64,000 nucleotides of DNA from an uncultured Vicinamibacterales bacterium. Lineage in GTDB: Bacteria; Acidobacteriota; Vicinamibacteria; Vicinamibacterales; UBA8438. A model generated the notes under the pieces. The model was given only the letters and a program-made list of their open reading frames with translations. It was not told the origin of the DNA and ran no database searches. Numbering within the stretch: the first letter of the stretch is position 1; each line of letters starts with the position of its first letter. This document shows, one piece after another, positions 50,804 through 59,646 of the stretch. Where the stretch lies: positions 5,638,910-5,702,909 of the forward strand of contig OY282382.1 in the NCBI GenBank assembly GCA_958295905.1. Reading direction: 5' to 3'. Position numbers and translations under genes: made by a program.

Positions 50804-51505
50804 ATGAACGACTCCGTCCCGCTCATCCCCCTGACCCGGCTCGCCCTCGCGCTCCTTCCCGTCCTCGCCGTCCTCGTCATCATCCACCGCTGGTCGCTGG
50901 GCACCCGCACGGCGGTGGTCGCGGTGCTCCGCATGGTCTCCCAGCTCCTGCTGGTGGGCTACGGGCTGACGTTCATCTTCGGGTCGGAGCGGGCGATGGT
51001 GACCCTCGCGGTGGTCGGCGTCATGCTGGCCGTCGGCGGCTGGATCGCACTGCGTCCCCTCGGAGACGAACGGGCGAGCCGCTATCCGACGGCGCTCGCC
51101 GCCATCAGCCTCGGTGCCCTGACGGTGCTGGCGCTGGTGACTCAGGCCGTGCTCGACGTGGGCCCGTGGCACGACGCCAGCGTGGTGATCCCCCTCGCCG
51201 GCATGATCATCGCCAACTCGATGAACACCGTGAGCCTCGCCGCCGAGCGGTTCCGGGCCGAGCGCCGGCGCGGCGCGACCTACCCCGAGGCGCGGCACGC
51301 GGCCATGAGCACGGCCCTGATTCCGATGACCAACTCGCTGCTCGCGGTCGGGCTGGTGTCCCTGCCCGGAATGATGACCGGCCAGATCCTGTCCGGCGTC
51401 GCCCCCCTCGTGGCGGTGCGCTACCAGGTCCTCGTGATGTGCATGATCTTCGGGTCGGCGGGCCTCGCCGCCAGCGGTTACCTCGTCCTGCAGCGCCCGC
51501 GCTGA
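50804..51505 (+). CDS. fetB: FetB/UPF0014 family ABC permease
   Basis: This 233-residue membrane protein has about seven hydrophobic segments and the UPF0014 signatures LRMVSQLLLVGYGLTFIF, IPLAGMIIANSMNTVSLAAERF and ALIPMTNSLLAVGLVSLPGMMTGQIL. In E. coli FetB pairs with the ATPase FetA to export iron and protect from oxidative stress. No fetA-like ATPase gene is adjacent here; the upstream neighbour is a DUF2007 protein. The ATPase may be encoded elsewhere. Downstream, the opposite-strand amidohydrolase gene ends in a repeat-rich gap (51506-51768). Confidence 0.88.
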   Translation: MNDSVPLIPLTRLALALLPVLAVLVIIHRWSLGTRTAVVAVLRMVSQLLLVGYGLTFIFGSERAMVTLAVVGVMLAVGGWIALRPLGDERASRYPTALAAISLGALTVLALVTQAVLDVGPWHDASVVIPLAGMIIANSMNTVSLAAERFRAERRRGATYPEARHAAMSTALIPMTNSLLAVGLVSLPGMMTGQILSGVAPLVAVRYQVLVMCMIFGSAGLAASGYLVLQRPR

Positions 51506-51622
51506 GGGTTGCCTACCGCCGCGTCCGTCGTCCGGCCCCGGTGGGCCTGACGGCCGGCTGCGCCTCGTGCCGCAACGTCGTCCCCCCCCAACGCCTCCCC
51601 GCTCCCCGCACGCGGCCGAGAC

Positions 51623-51768
51623 GGCGGTCAGGATGGATTGAGGGCCCCGCGGGGCAGCGGTCAGGGATCGACGACCGCCGAGGCGGGGCGGCGGTCAGGA
51701 TCGGCTGCGCCCCGGGGGGTCTTGACGCGGTCCAGCAGGGATCGACGACCGCCGGGGCGGGGCGGCGG
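51623..51768. repeat. Repeated copies of the amidohydrolase gene end
   Basis: GGCGGTCAGGA, which contains the minus-strand stop of the amidohydrolase gene, recurs at 51623, 51690 and 51764. Each copy is linked to GGATCGACGACCGCCG-type blocks at about 70-bp spacing. These are tandem copies of the gene's last bases placed beyond its stop, as seen for the cytochrome c and cysteine desulfurase genes. Confidence 0.6.
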
Positions 51769-52725
51769 TCAGGACGGATCGACGGCCGCGGCGGCCGGCG
51801 CGGCGCCGAACACCCGGTCGAAGTTCTCGGCGAAGATCGCCGCCCGGCCCGATCCGTCCGGGCCGACGGCGTCGAACGCCTTGCGTTGCGCCTCGTAGAT
51901 CGACCGCTGCCATCCCCGCGGGAAGAAGGACGAGTCCGAGCCGAACAGGATCCGCTCGGGGCCGAGGACGGCGAGGGCCTGCCGGAACACCCCGTCCAGC
52001 GCGGGGGGCGGCGCCTGGTACTGCACCCAGCCGTTCGAGCTCGACGTGTCGACGTGGACGTTCGGGCAGAGGTCGGCCGCCATCAGCGTCTCGCGAAAGA
52101 GACCGGCGCCGAAGTGGGGAATGACCACGGGCACGGCGGGGAACGCCGCGGCGGCGGGCACGAGGTCGAGCGGGTTGCCCCGCCGAACGTCGAACCGGCA
52201 CGGCAGGCCGAGCTTGCGGCGCACCCCGACCGAGAGGACCCCGCAGTGCACGAACACCGCCCGGCCGTGCTCGGCCGCCGCCTCGAAGACCGCGAAGACC
52301 CGCGCGTCGTCGAGCGCGAAGTGGTGCATGGCGGGAAAGAGGCAGGCGCAGCGCAGCCCGTGCCCGCCGAACGCCGAGCCGAGGCGGCCCGCCACATCCG
52401 GCGCCGTCGGGTTGAACATGAAGCTGCCCGCGAGCCGCGCCGGGTGTCGGGCCACCGCCGCCGCGACCGACGCCTCGTCGCCGGGGACGCTCGCCATCAG
52501 CGCCGCGCGCGCCACCCCGTGCCGGTCGAGCTCCTCCACCCAGCGATCCGCGAGGGCGGCGGGGCTTCCCGGCGCATCCCATCCCAGCCGCGCCGGCAGA
52601 TCGACGGCGGGATCGGCGGCCGGCGGCGCGGCCGGATCCTTCGCCAGCGTCTCGAAGAAGCCGGCCGAAAAGAAGTGGCAGTGGGCGTCGTTGAGCGTCC
52701 CGGCGGGGGGGGAAATGATGGCCAT
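51769..52725 (-). CDS. Amidohydrolase-superfamily protein (amidohydrolase 2-like)
   Basis: This 318-residue soluble TIM-barrel protein has the metal-site start NDAHCHFFS (HxH near residue 14). PVVIPHFGAGLF provides the mid-barrel histidine, and LFGSDSSFFPRGW near residue 265 the C-terminal Asp, the order of the amidohydrolase 2 family (decarboxylases and lactonases such as ACMSD-like enzymes). DVDTSSSNGW-type VDTSSSNGWVQYQ is also characteristic. The reaction is probably C-C or C-O cleavage of a small carboxylate or lactone; the substrate is unknown. The start at ATG 52725 gives MAIISPPAGTLND. The gene tail is repeated downstream. Confidence 0.87.
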   Translation of the reverse strand: MAIISPPAGTLNDAHCHFFSAGFFETLAKDPAAPPAADPAVDLPARLGWDAPGSPAALADRWVEELDRHGVARAALMASVPGDEASVAAAVARHPARLAGSFMFNPTAPDVAGRLGSAFGGHGLRCACLFPAMHHFALDDARVFAVFEAAAEHGRAVFVHCGVLSVGVRRKLGLPCRFDVRRGNPLDLVPAAAAFPAVPVVIPHFGAGLFRETLMAADLCPNVHVDTSSSNGWVQYQAPPPALDGVFRQALAVLGPERILFGSDSSFFPRGWQRSIYEAQRKAFDAVGPDGSGRAAIFAENFDRVFGAAPAAAAVDPS

Positions 52726-52798
52726 GCTCGTCGTCGTGCGCCGACGGTCGCGTCACGCATCGCCGCTCGAATGCAGCGGGGACTCTCGCCGCGGGCGG

Positions 52799-53443
52799 TC
52801 AGGGTAGGCGCAGGACGAGCCCGCGCTGCTCTATCCCGGGCTCGACGGTAACGGTGACGATGTTGGACAGCCGCCCGCCGCGCTCGGCCTGGAATGAGAT
52901 CCGCGTGCCCGGCACCAGACCGGCTATCACGAACGCCCCGCCCGCCTGCGTCACCGTGCGGCCGCGGGTGAGCACCGAGAAGAGCCCGGCGCCCGGCAAC
53001 GCCCGGCTGTAGCCGACGTGGACGCGCGCGTCCGCGGCCGGGCAACCGTTCCCGTCGAGGACGAATCCGCTCGTGGTCGCCTCCGGCAGCAGTCCGATCC
53101 GCACGTCGCTCTGCTTGCGTTCTTCGATCGTCAGCTCGCCGAAGTACGGCGCGAACCCGTCGGCGCGGGCGAGGACGACGGCGGGCCCAGGGAGCACGTC
53201 GCCGAACTGGAACATCCCGCCGCGCGTCCTCGCCGTCTCTACGAGGTTGTCGGGGTGGCCGGCGATCAGTGTCACGAGCCCCTCGGCAGGCCGGCCGGTC
53301 GTCAGATCCGTCATCCTGCCTACGACGGCCGCCGAGACCGCATCCGCGTACTGGGCTCCGGCCGGCTGGGGACTCAGTGCGGCGATCGCGAAGACGGCCC
53401 CGAGGACGGCCCCGCAACAGACTCGATGGTACGGTTCCATCAT
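52799..53443 (-). CDS. Exported carboxypeptidase-regulatory-like domain protein
   Basis: This 214-residue secreted protein has a Sec signal (CGAVLGAVFAIAALSPQPAGAQ) and two beta-sandwich CarboxypepD_reg-like repeats: VVGRMTDLTTGRPAEGLVTLI with FQFGDVLPGPAVVLARADGF, and SGFVLDGNGCPAADARVHVGY with AGGAFVIAGLVPGTRISFQAE. These immunoglobulin-like domains bind or present rather than catalyse. AAGGAGG precedes the paired ATGs, so either may start translation. It is 73 bp upstream of the amidohydrolase on the same strand. The 225-bp gap to the PadR gene holds the divergent promoters, and no other gene was seen. Confidence 0.82.
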   Translation of the reverse strand: MMEPYHRVCCGAVLGAVFAIAALSPQPAGAQYADAVSAAVVGRMTDLTTGRPAEGLVTLIAGHPDNLVETARTRGGMFQFGDVLPGPAVVLARADGFAPYFGELTIEERKQSDVRIGLLPEATTSGFVLDGNGCPAADARVHVGYSRALPGAGLFSVLTRGRTVTQAGGAFVIAGLVPGTRISFQAERGGRLSNIVTVTVEPGIEQRGLVLRLP

Positions 53444-53668
53444 CGGTCCTCCTTCTACTTATAGACGGCAGGACGGTCGGATCGGTTGCCGGCCGCGCCG
53501 GTACGCCCGTCCGGCGGTCTGGTTGTCCGCCCGACAGCAAGACGAAAACGCAGGCTCGCCGAGCGCAGAGGAGATGGTCGCGCCGCGTTTGGGGGCGGGC
53601 GCATTCAACTTACCCTTGTTTACCGAGATGAATCGTGCCAGAATTACACGGTAACCGAGGGGAACATC

Positions 53669-54016
53669 ATGACCAAGCCGTCGAACCTGGTGCAGGGAAC
53701 GTTGGATCTGCTGATCCTGAAGGTCGTCGACCTCACCCCCCTGAACGGGTGGGCCATCAGCCAGCGCCTAAGGCAGGTGTCGAACAACGTGCTGCTGGTC
53801 AGCGACGGGTCGCTCTATCCCGCCCTGCACAAGCTCGAGCAGCAGGGCTGGATCAGCGCCGAGTGGCGGGAAACCGAGAACCGCCGGCGCGCGAAGTTCT
53901 ACACGCTCACGCCGGCCGGGCGTCGGCACCTTGAGCAGGAAGCGGCGAACTGGTCGCGGCTGTCGCGGGCCATCACCGACGTCCTGCGATTGACGGAGGC
54001 GGGTCATGCCCCTTGA
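53669..54016 (+). CDS. PadR family transcriptional regulator
   Basis: This 115-residue winged-helix regulator opens NLVQGTLDLLILKVVDLTPLNGWAISQRL, with GSLYPALHKLEQQGWISAEW and RRAKFYTLTPAGRRHLEQE, the PadR signature. PadR proteins repress nearby genes, often transporters, and respond to small ligands. GAGGGGAAC provides the ribosome binding site. TTGTTT (near 53617) and AGAATT 18 bp later resemble a weak promoter. It overlaps by 11 bp the remnant of an ABC permease gene. The PadR-permease pair is the usual arrangement of the acidobacterial orphan permeases, so the regulator survives while its target gene is broken. Confidence 0.92.
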   Translation: MTKPSNLVQGTLDLLILKVVDLTPLNGWAISQRLRQVSNNVLLVSDGSLYPALHKLEQQGWISAEWRETENRRRAKFYTLTPAGRRHLEQEAANWSRLSRAITDVLRLTEAGHAP

Positions 54017-54646
54017 CCGATGGCTGTGCGCATGGCGGGTCCGGCTGCGGATACTCTTCGACCGACGTCGTGCCGACCGCGGGTTGGAGGAAGAGTTACG
54101 GCACCACGTCACGCTGGAAACGGAAGCGCGGTGCGCGCAAGGCGTCCCGCCGGGCGACCTCTTGGTGGCCCTCATGCCCGGGACGCCGCCCCGCACCTCG
54201 CCTTCTACAGCGTCGCGGCGGTCGATCAGCTCCTGCCGGACACCCTCGCGGCGCGGCGGTTCACGACGCTGCTCCTCGCGCTGTTCGGGGCGGCGGCCCC
54301 CGCCCTCGCCGGCCTCGGCATCTACGGCGTCATCGCGGTGGCCACGGCGCAGCGGACCCGCGAGATCGGCCTCCGCCTCGCGATGGGGGCCGAGCCGCGC
54401 AACGTCGTGTGGATGGTCGTCCCCGGCGCCGTCGGCCTCGCCGGCGCCGGGGTCGCGATCGGGCTGCTCGCGTCGCTCCTTTTCTTGCAGGCCCTCACCA
54501 GCCTGCTCTTCGACGTCGTCCCGTTCGACGTGCCGACGCTGGCCGCGGTGTCCCTGCTGCTCCTGGCGGTGGCCGCAGCCGCCGCCTGGTCCCCGGCGCG
54601 GCGCGCGAGCCGCGTCGATCCGCTCGTCGCGCTGCGCACGGAGTGA
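54006..54646 (+). pseudogene. Internally deleted, frameshifted ADOP-type ABC permease
   Basis: The first ~50 codons from ATG 54006 read LDRWLCAWRVRLRILFDRRRADRGLEEELRHHV, the start of a MacB/FtsX-like 'orphan permease'. From about 54190 a different frame gives the C-terminal end: LAFYSVAAVDQLLP, RRFTTLLLALFGAAAPALAGLGIYGVIAVATAQRTREIGLRLAMG and SLLFDVVPFDVPTLAA, ending SPARRASRVDPLVALRTE at 54646. Intact members are about 800 residues; here the middle is missing and the two ends are out of frame. It is a pseudogene left after a large deletion. Confidence 0.8.
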
Positions 54647-54794
54647 GGCGATCAGCGAATCGGCGCGATATCGAACGCGACGCCCGCCCCCGCGAACAGG
54701 CCGACGCCATCCGAGAACGCCACCTTTCCACCCGTCCCCGACGCCTCTGTCGGCTGTCAACACCCGAACCCGACGACGACGCGGGCCGACACCC

Positions 54795-54956
54795 GAGGCG
54801 CGGGTTCGCTGGAGGAGATCGAGGCCGATATCCAGCAGGTCGAGCAGGAGAGCGTGGCCATGCTGAAGGAGATGACGGGATGATGGCGCCTGGATGCGTC
54901 CGGACAAGCCGGGCATCGCGGCGCGGGTGGCCGGGCTGAAGGAGATGACGGGATGA
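54795..54956 (+). pseudogene. Duplicated tail of a lost gene (coiled-coil ending in LKEMTG)
   Basis: One frame reads GSLEEIEADIQQVEQESVAM then LKEMTG and a stop at 54883. After 73 bp a second, shorter copy reads RVAGLKEMTG and stops at 54956. The charged helix resembles the C-terminal tail of type I restriction modification subunits (HsdM), but no upstream part of such a gene is present. The surrounding 54647-55127 gap has no intact gene. Confidence 0.4.
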
Positions 54957-55127
54957 TGGTGCGCGGCAGCCCCGCCGGGCCCCGGCACGCTGGCTGACGC
55001 CACCTGCCCGGCGCCGGTCGGGCGACCTTCCGCGCGGGTTCCCCGCCGCCGCGGCCCGCGCTATGATGGACATGTCCGCCACGACCCGTGTCGGCCATCC
55101 GCGACCCCGCAGCCCACGGAGCCCGCT

Positions 55128-56564
55128 ATGCACCTCGTACCGTCGCTCGGAACAACCGCCCTGATCATCGCCGCCGCGGCCTTCCCGGTCGAGGCGCAAC
55201 CGGCGCCCCTGACCGACCCCATCCCCGACCCGATCCGGAAGGGCGACCTGGTCGTGGAAGCGACCAAGTTCGTTCGCGCTCCGCAAACCGCGGATTCGGC
55301 CGCGGACGCCATGACGAACGAGGCCTATGCCCGCATCCAGTACCTGACGCCGGTCGGGGACGGCTCGGGACGGCTTGTCATCAACGACTTGCGCGGATTG
55401 CTGTACATCACCGACGAGAACGGGGCGGCGCCGGTCACCTACATGGACATCCGCACCCTCGACGTCGGCTTCGACGACTCGATGTTCCCCAACGAGACCG
55501 GTCTGGTGGGGGTTGCGTTCCACCCGCAGTTCGCCGACGCCGGCACGCCGGGGTTCGGCAAGTTCTACACGGCGTACAGCGCCCGGTCGGACAGCGGACG
55601 CGCCGACTACCTGGACGACGACGCCGGGAGCCACGAGAGCGTGATCCGCGAGTGGACGGCCGACGATCCGGGGGCGGACGTGTTCAGCGGCACCTCGCGC
55701 GAGGTCTTCCGCATCGGCCAGTTCGCCCCCAACCACAACGTCGGCACCATCGCGTTCAATCCGACGGCCGCTCCGGGATCACCGGAATACGGGCTCCTCT
55801 ATGCCAGCCTCGGGGATGCCGGGGCGGCCTACGATCCCCGCGACTTCGGCCAATCCCTCGGTGTGCCCCACGGCGCGATCATCCGCATCGACCCTCTCGC
55901 CGGCGACGGAAGCCGGGGGTACGGCATTCCCGCGGACAATCCGTTCGTGGGCGAGGCGGGTGTCGCCCCCGAGATCTGGGCCTACGGTCTGCGGCATGCG
56001 CAGCAGTTCTCCTGGGACACGGACGGCCGGATGTTCATGGGCGACATCGGCCAGAACGCCGTGGAAGAGGTCAATCTGGGGGTGCCCGGCGCCAACTACG
56101 GTTGGCGGCTCCGGGAGGGCACGTTCGCCACGGGCTACGCCGTCGGACCCGGGCGTCCGGGACGGCTGTATCCGCGCCCGGCGCAGGACGAGCATCCGTT
56201 CGTGTATCCGGTGGCCCAGTACGACCACGACGACGGCTACGCCATCAGCGGCGGGTTCGTCTATCGCGGCCAAGCCATTCCCGCCCTGCAGGGCAAGTAC
56301 GTCTTCACCGACTTCCCGCGCGGCCGCGTGCTGCACATCGATGCGGACACGCTCGTGTCCGGTCAGCTCGCGGAGATCCGGGAGCTCCGACTGGTATTCG
56401 AGGGCGAGGAGCGCGACCTCGTCGAGGTGGCCGGATTCCCCAACACGTACGCCCCGGGCGACCGGGCGGACGCGCGCCTGGGGATCGATTCGGCGGGGGA
56501 ACTCTATCTGCTGACGAAGAGCGACGGCTGGGTCCGGAAACTGGAGCCGGCGCGGGCGCGGTAG
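55128..56564 (+). CDS. Exported PQQ-dependent sugar dehydrogenase-like beta-propeller protein
   Basis: This 478-residue secreted protein has a Sec signal (TTALIIAAAAFPVEAQPAP) and a six-bladed propeller of the soluble glucose/sorbosone dehydrogenase (GSDH) family. Typical elements are GLVGVAFHPQFADAGTPGFGKFYTAY, NHNVGTIAFNP, LYASLGDAG, APEIWAYGLRHAQQFSWD, GDIGQNAVEEVNLGVPGANYGW and ISGGFVYRGQAIPALQGKYVFTDF. Family members oxidise sugars or alcohols with PQQ in the periplasm. The catalytic histidine corresponds to that in FAPNHN; PQQ ligation should be checked by alignment. The start at ATG 55128 is preceded by GGAG. It is monocistronic. Confidence 0.87.
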   Translation: MHLVPSLGTTALIIAAAAFPVEAQPAPLTDPIPDPIRKGDLVVEATKFVRAPQTADSAADAMTNEAYARIQYLTPVGDGSGRLVINDLRGLLYITDENGAAPVTYMDIRTLDVGFDDSMFPNETGLVGVAFHPQFADAGTPGFGKFYTAYSARSDSGRADYLDDDAGSHESVIREWTADDPGADVFSGTSREVFRIGQFAPNHNVGTIAFNPTAAPGSPEYGLLYASLGDAGAAYDPRDFGQSLGVPHGAIIRIDPLAGDGSRGYGIPADNPFVGEAGVAPEIWAYGLRHAQQFSWDTDGRMFMGDIGQNAVEEVNLGVPGANYGWRLREGTFATGYAVGPGRPGRLYPRPAQDEHPFVYPVAQYDHDDGYAISGGFVYRGQAIPALQGKYVFTDFPRGRVLHIDADTLVSGQLAEIRELRLVFEGEERDLVEVAGFPNTYAPGDRADARLGIDSAGELYLLTKSDGWVRKLEPARAR

Positions 56565-56853
56565 GGCGCCGGCGACCTCGATGCGCGCGCAGACTGCCCG
56601 CCTGCTCGGCTCGAAGTGAACATCCCACGCGACGCCGATGGCCGTCTGTGACCGCGCGTCCCCCGAATGGCGGGATCCCGCCCCGCAGGACGCGCTCTCA
56701 GGCGGATTCCGCCGGGAAGCCGGCCGCCCCCAGCCGCGAACGACCGGCGGCGCCGGAGCGTATAGGCGTACAGACACGGGATACTGAAGATGCCGCCCCT
56801 TCGGCCACGGCCCGCAACCGTTGGGAGGCATCTCGTCGCATTCCGGGCGCGCC

Positions 56854-57690
56854 ATGACCACTCCGCACCCGCAAGTTCGCCGGCGCCATCCGATACGGAA
56901 ACGGCTGCCGCTCCTGCTCGCCGGCGCCCTGCTCGGCGCCGTCGTCACCTTCGCCGGCGGCTTGGTGTCCCGGCCCGCGAACGAATCGCCGGCCCCGGAC
57001 GATGCGCCGGTCATCGTGGCGCACGGTCTCGGCCGGACCACGGCGTCGATGGCGATCCTGGCCAACCGTCTCGAGGAGGCCGGGTTCCGGGTGGTCCGGT
57101 TCGGGTACCCGTCCCGCGCCGAACCGATAGAGGCGCTGGTGGATCGGCTGCGGGACGCGGTGGCGCAGTGCTGCGGGGACGATCCCCGGCGCGTGCACTT
57201 CGTCACCCATTCGATGGGTGGCGTGCTGGTGCGGGGCTACCTGTCCGAACGGCCCGAGCCGCACGAGGGACGCGTGGTGATGTTGAGTCCGCCGAACCAG
57301 GGAAGCGAGATCGTCGACGCCTTCGCCGATTCCCCCCTGCTCCGGTCGTTTCTCGGACCAGCGGGGTCACGGCTCGGCACCGCCCCGGACGGCATCGCCG
57401 GCCAGTTCGGGCCCATCCGGTTCAGCCTGGGCATCATCACCGGCAACCTGAGCCTGAACCCGATCGGGTCGTGGCTGATCCCCGGCCCCGACGACGGCAC
57501 CGTCGGCGTCGACCGGGCAAAGGTCGAAGGCGCGTCATCGTTCCTCGTCCTGCCGGCGACCCACACCTTCATCATGAACCGCCGCGACGTCGCGGAGGAA
57601 GTGGCGCATTTCCTCCGGCACGGCAGGTTTCGGCGGGAGAACCCCGATGGACAGGGGCGCCGAACCGGCGGGATCCCTATCCGACCCTGA
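56854..57690 (+). CDS. Membrane-anchored alpha/beta hydrolase (lipase/esterase)
   Basis: This protein is about 278 residues long, with an N-terminal basic segment and membrane anchor (RKRLPLLLAGALLGAVVTFAGG) and an alpha/beta hydrolase domain. VIVAHGLGRTTASMAIL holds the oxyanion loop, and the nucleophile elbow is VHFVTHSMGGVLVRGYL (Ser in HSMGG, residue about 123). VMLSPPNQGSEI follows, as in triacylglycerol-lipase-like hydrolases of the LipA/PGAP1 type. The acidic residue and histidine are probably in DDGTVGVDR and ATHTFIM. ATG 56854 is used rather than a TTG 33 bases earlier. The 289-bp gap before it (56565-56853) shows no gene. Confidence 0.85.
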   Translation: MTTPHPQVRRRHPIRKRLPLLLAGALLGAVVTFAGGLVSRPANESPAPDDAPVIVAHGLGRTTASMAILANRLEEAGFRVVRFGYPSRAEPIEALVDRLRDAVAQCCGDDPRRVHFVTHSMGGVLVRGYLSERPEPHEGRVVMLSPPNQGSEIVDAFADSPLLRSFLGPAGSRLGTAPDGIAGQFGPIRFSLGIITGNLSLNPIGSWLIPGPDDGTVGVDRAKVEGASSFLVLPATHTFIMNRRDVAEEVAHFLRHGRFRRENPDGQGRRTGGIPIRP

Positions 57691-57797
57691 ATCCGCTCCC
57701 GCTTCCAGGCGCCGTGAAACGTCTGCTCGATGTGGAACGAGGCGCCGTTCCGATGCCCAGGACCGGGTGATGGGTTCGAGCCCTTGGTTGGTAGTAG

Positions 57798-57952
57798 GGT
57801 CCGCGCAAGAACAACTTCCTTCAGAGGCCGCAATCACGCCGTCATGGGATCGACGCCGAATGCGGCAGATGCGCGGCATGGATGCGGCCGAAGTGAAACT
57901 GCGCCACGAAACCGATGCAGCAAACCGGGGAGTTTATTCTTGCGCCGATCCC
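57798..57952. mobile_element. MITE-like element, family M2, copy B (about 153 bp)
   Basis: This copy is more than 90% identical by eye to 11499-11653, in direct orientation. Its ends are GGTCCGCGCAAGAACAACTT on the left and, reading inward from the right, GGATCGGCGCAAGAATAAAC. It lies between the hydrolase gene and the converging propeller protein gene. The rest of the gap shows nothing else. Confidence 0.7.
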
Positions 57953-58014
57953 TGCCCTCGTGAACAACGACGACCGGCCGGCGGCGCGGCGCGTCCCGCC
58001 GCCGGCGCGGCGCG

Positions 58015-59346
58015 TCAGTCGATCCCGGACCCTGCGCGTCCGCCAATCGCGTACAGATGGCCGGTGGTGCGCAGGAATATCTGCCCGTCGGACACCGCGA
58101 TCGAGCTGAGCACGTAGTCGTCCAAGTCGTTCTCGGCGAGCAGCTCGAATTCGGGCCCCGCCCGGAAGACACTGGTCAGGCCCCCCTCACTCGTGACGTA
58201 GACCTTGCCGTCGGCGAGAACCGGCGAGGCGCTGTAGGTACCCGGGCGCAGACGCCGGCGGCCGTAGATCTCCTCGCCGGTCTGCGCGTCGAGCACCCAC
58301 ACGATGCCCTGGTCGTTGACGATGTAGAAGTGCCTGCCGTCGGTCACCGGCGTCGGCACGTCGGGACCGTTGTCGGTCTTCCACGCGAGGTGCGAGGTGG
58401 TGACGTCGCCCCGGCCGCCGGCCCGGAGGGCGAGCAGCGGGCGGACCCGGGTCGGCGCGTAGATCATCCCGCCGTGGACGACCGGCGACGCGATGATGCG
58501 GTAGGCGCCGTTGTTGCGCGGGTTCAGGCCGTCGGCCCGCCACAGCTCGCGGCCCGTGGCCGGATCGTGCCCGGTCACGACGTCGCCGCCGGTGATCACG
58601 ATCTCGCGCGCGCCGCCGTACTCGAGCAGGGCCGGGGTGGTGTACGAGTCGGGAGACTCCCGCCGCGCGTTGGTGGGCCGCTCGACCCGCCACACCGTCT
58701 CACCGGTGCGGCGATCGAGGCGCAGGACGTACGACGGGTCGTCGGTGCGCATGCCGTGGATGACCTGGACGAACAGCGCGTCGTCGACGAGGAGCGGCGA
58801 CGACGCGTATCCCCAGTTCAGCCCGAACCGGCCGTACGACGCCTGAATGTCGCGCTGCCACAACGGGTTGCCGCCGAAGTCGAACGCCGTCAGCCGGCCC
58901 GTCCCGGTCATCACGTAGACGTGCTCGCCGTTGGTCACCGGCGACGGCGACGACATGTTCTGCTTGCGCAGCCGCCTGTCTCCGTCGCTCAGGTGACGCA
59001 CCCAGAGCGTCTCGCCGCGGTCCCGGTCGAGGCACCAGAGGCTGATGTTCTCGCCGTCGGCGACGTTCAGGAAGATGCGCTCGCCCCAGACGATCGGCGT
59101 CGACCCCGTCCAGGCGGGCATCGCCACCCTCCACGCCACGTTGGCGTCCGGTCCCCAGGTCACCGGCAGGCCGGTCTCGGTGCTGACCCCGTTGGCGGCC
59201 GGCCCCCGCCAGTGCGGCCAGTTCTCGCCCGCCCCGGCCGCGGGCGCGGCGGACAGACCGGCGAGCATCGCCACCGCTGCGACCCCGACCCGGCGCCCCC
59301 CGGCCCGGACTCCACCGGCAACATCCGGCACCCATCGCTGCTGCAT
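58015..59346 (-). CDS. Exported PQQ-like beta-propeller protein
   Basis: This is a 443-residue secreted protein with a signal segment ([20 protein letters not shown]), then [33 protein letters not shown], the standard opening of this PQQ_2/propeller family. Blades follow, such as [42 protein letters not shown] and [17 protein letters not shown]. It is probably a periplasmic binding or assembly protein; no catalytic PQQ set was recognised. ATG 59346 is preferred over 59379 because GGAGG lies about 10 bases upstream. A second secreted protein gene lies upstream on the same strand, 300 bp away, and may be transcribed with it. Confidence 0.87.
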   Translation of the reverse strand: MQQRWVPDVAGGVRAGGRRVGVAAVAMLAGLSAAPAAGAGENWPHWRGPAANGVSTETGLPVTWGPDANVAWRVAMPAWTGSTPIVWGERIFLNVADGENISLWCLDRDRGETLWVRHLSDGDRRLRKQNMSSPSPVTNGEHVYVMTGTGRLTAFDFGGNPLWQRDIQASYGRFGLNWGYASSPLLVDDALFVQVIHGMRTDDPSYVLRLDRRTGETVWRVERPTNARRESPDSYTTPALLEYGGAREIVITGGDVVTGHDPATGRELWRADGLNPRNNGAYRIIASPVVHGGMIYAPTRVRPLLALRAGGRGDVTTSHLAWKTDNGPDVPTPVTDGRHFYIVNDQGIVWVLDAQTGEEIYGRRRLRPGTYSASPVLADGKVYVTSEGGLTSVFRAGPEFELLAENDLDDYVLSSIAVSDGQIFLRTTGHLYAIGGRAGSGID

Positions 59347-59499
59347 CAGTCCGTCGTCCTCCTGCAAGAACCCGCTCATCGGGTGGCCATCGACATCCTC
59401 GAGTCGCCTCGGCGCGGCATCGGTCCGTCGTCCGCTGCCGAAGCGCGGGCGGCGGCTTCCGGCGCCCCGTCACCCGACGCCGCCCAGGACGACGGGCGG

Positions 59500-59646
59500 C
59501 GCTCCGACGTTTCCGCAGCCCGGAGAGCGCCGCCGCGCGGTCTTGCGGGCGCGTTGCGGCACCGCTCGCCGCCCGACCAACCCTCCAGCAGTCCGCGCCG
59601 GTCCACGGCGCAGACTGCTCGCCCGGAGAGCGCCGCCGCGCGGCCG
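59500..59646 (-). repeat. REP-like hairpin module in the gap between two exported-protein genes
   Basis: The reverse of the module at 22436 is visible: CCGCCCGACCAACCCTCCAG (59568-59587), then the hairpin CAGTCCGCGCCGGTCCACGGCG and CAGACTG. The 300-bp gap 59347-59646 holds no recognised gene. CCCGGAGAGCGCCGCCGCGCGG is itself repeated at 59519 and 59616. Confidence 0.5.

Noticed and set aside
50804-51505. Complete FetAB iron exporter
   Set aside because: Only the permease is present; no ATPase gene was found on either side.
56565-56853. Additional M3 copy suggested by CATCCCACGC near 56609
   Set aside because: Only about ten bases match the terminal repeat and the following sequence does not align with the family core.
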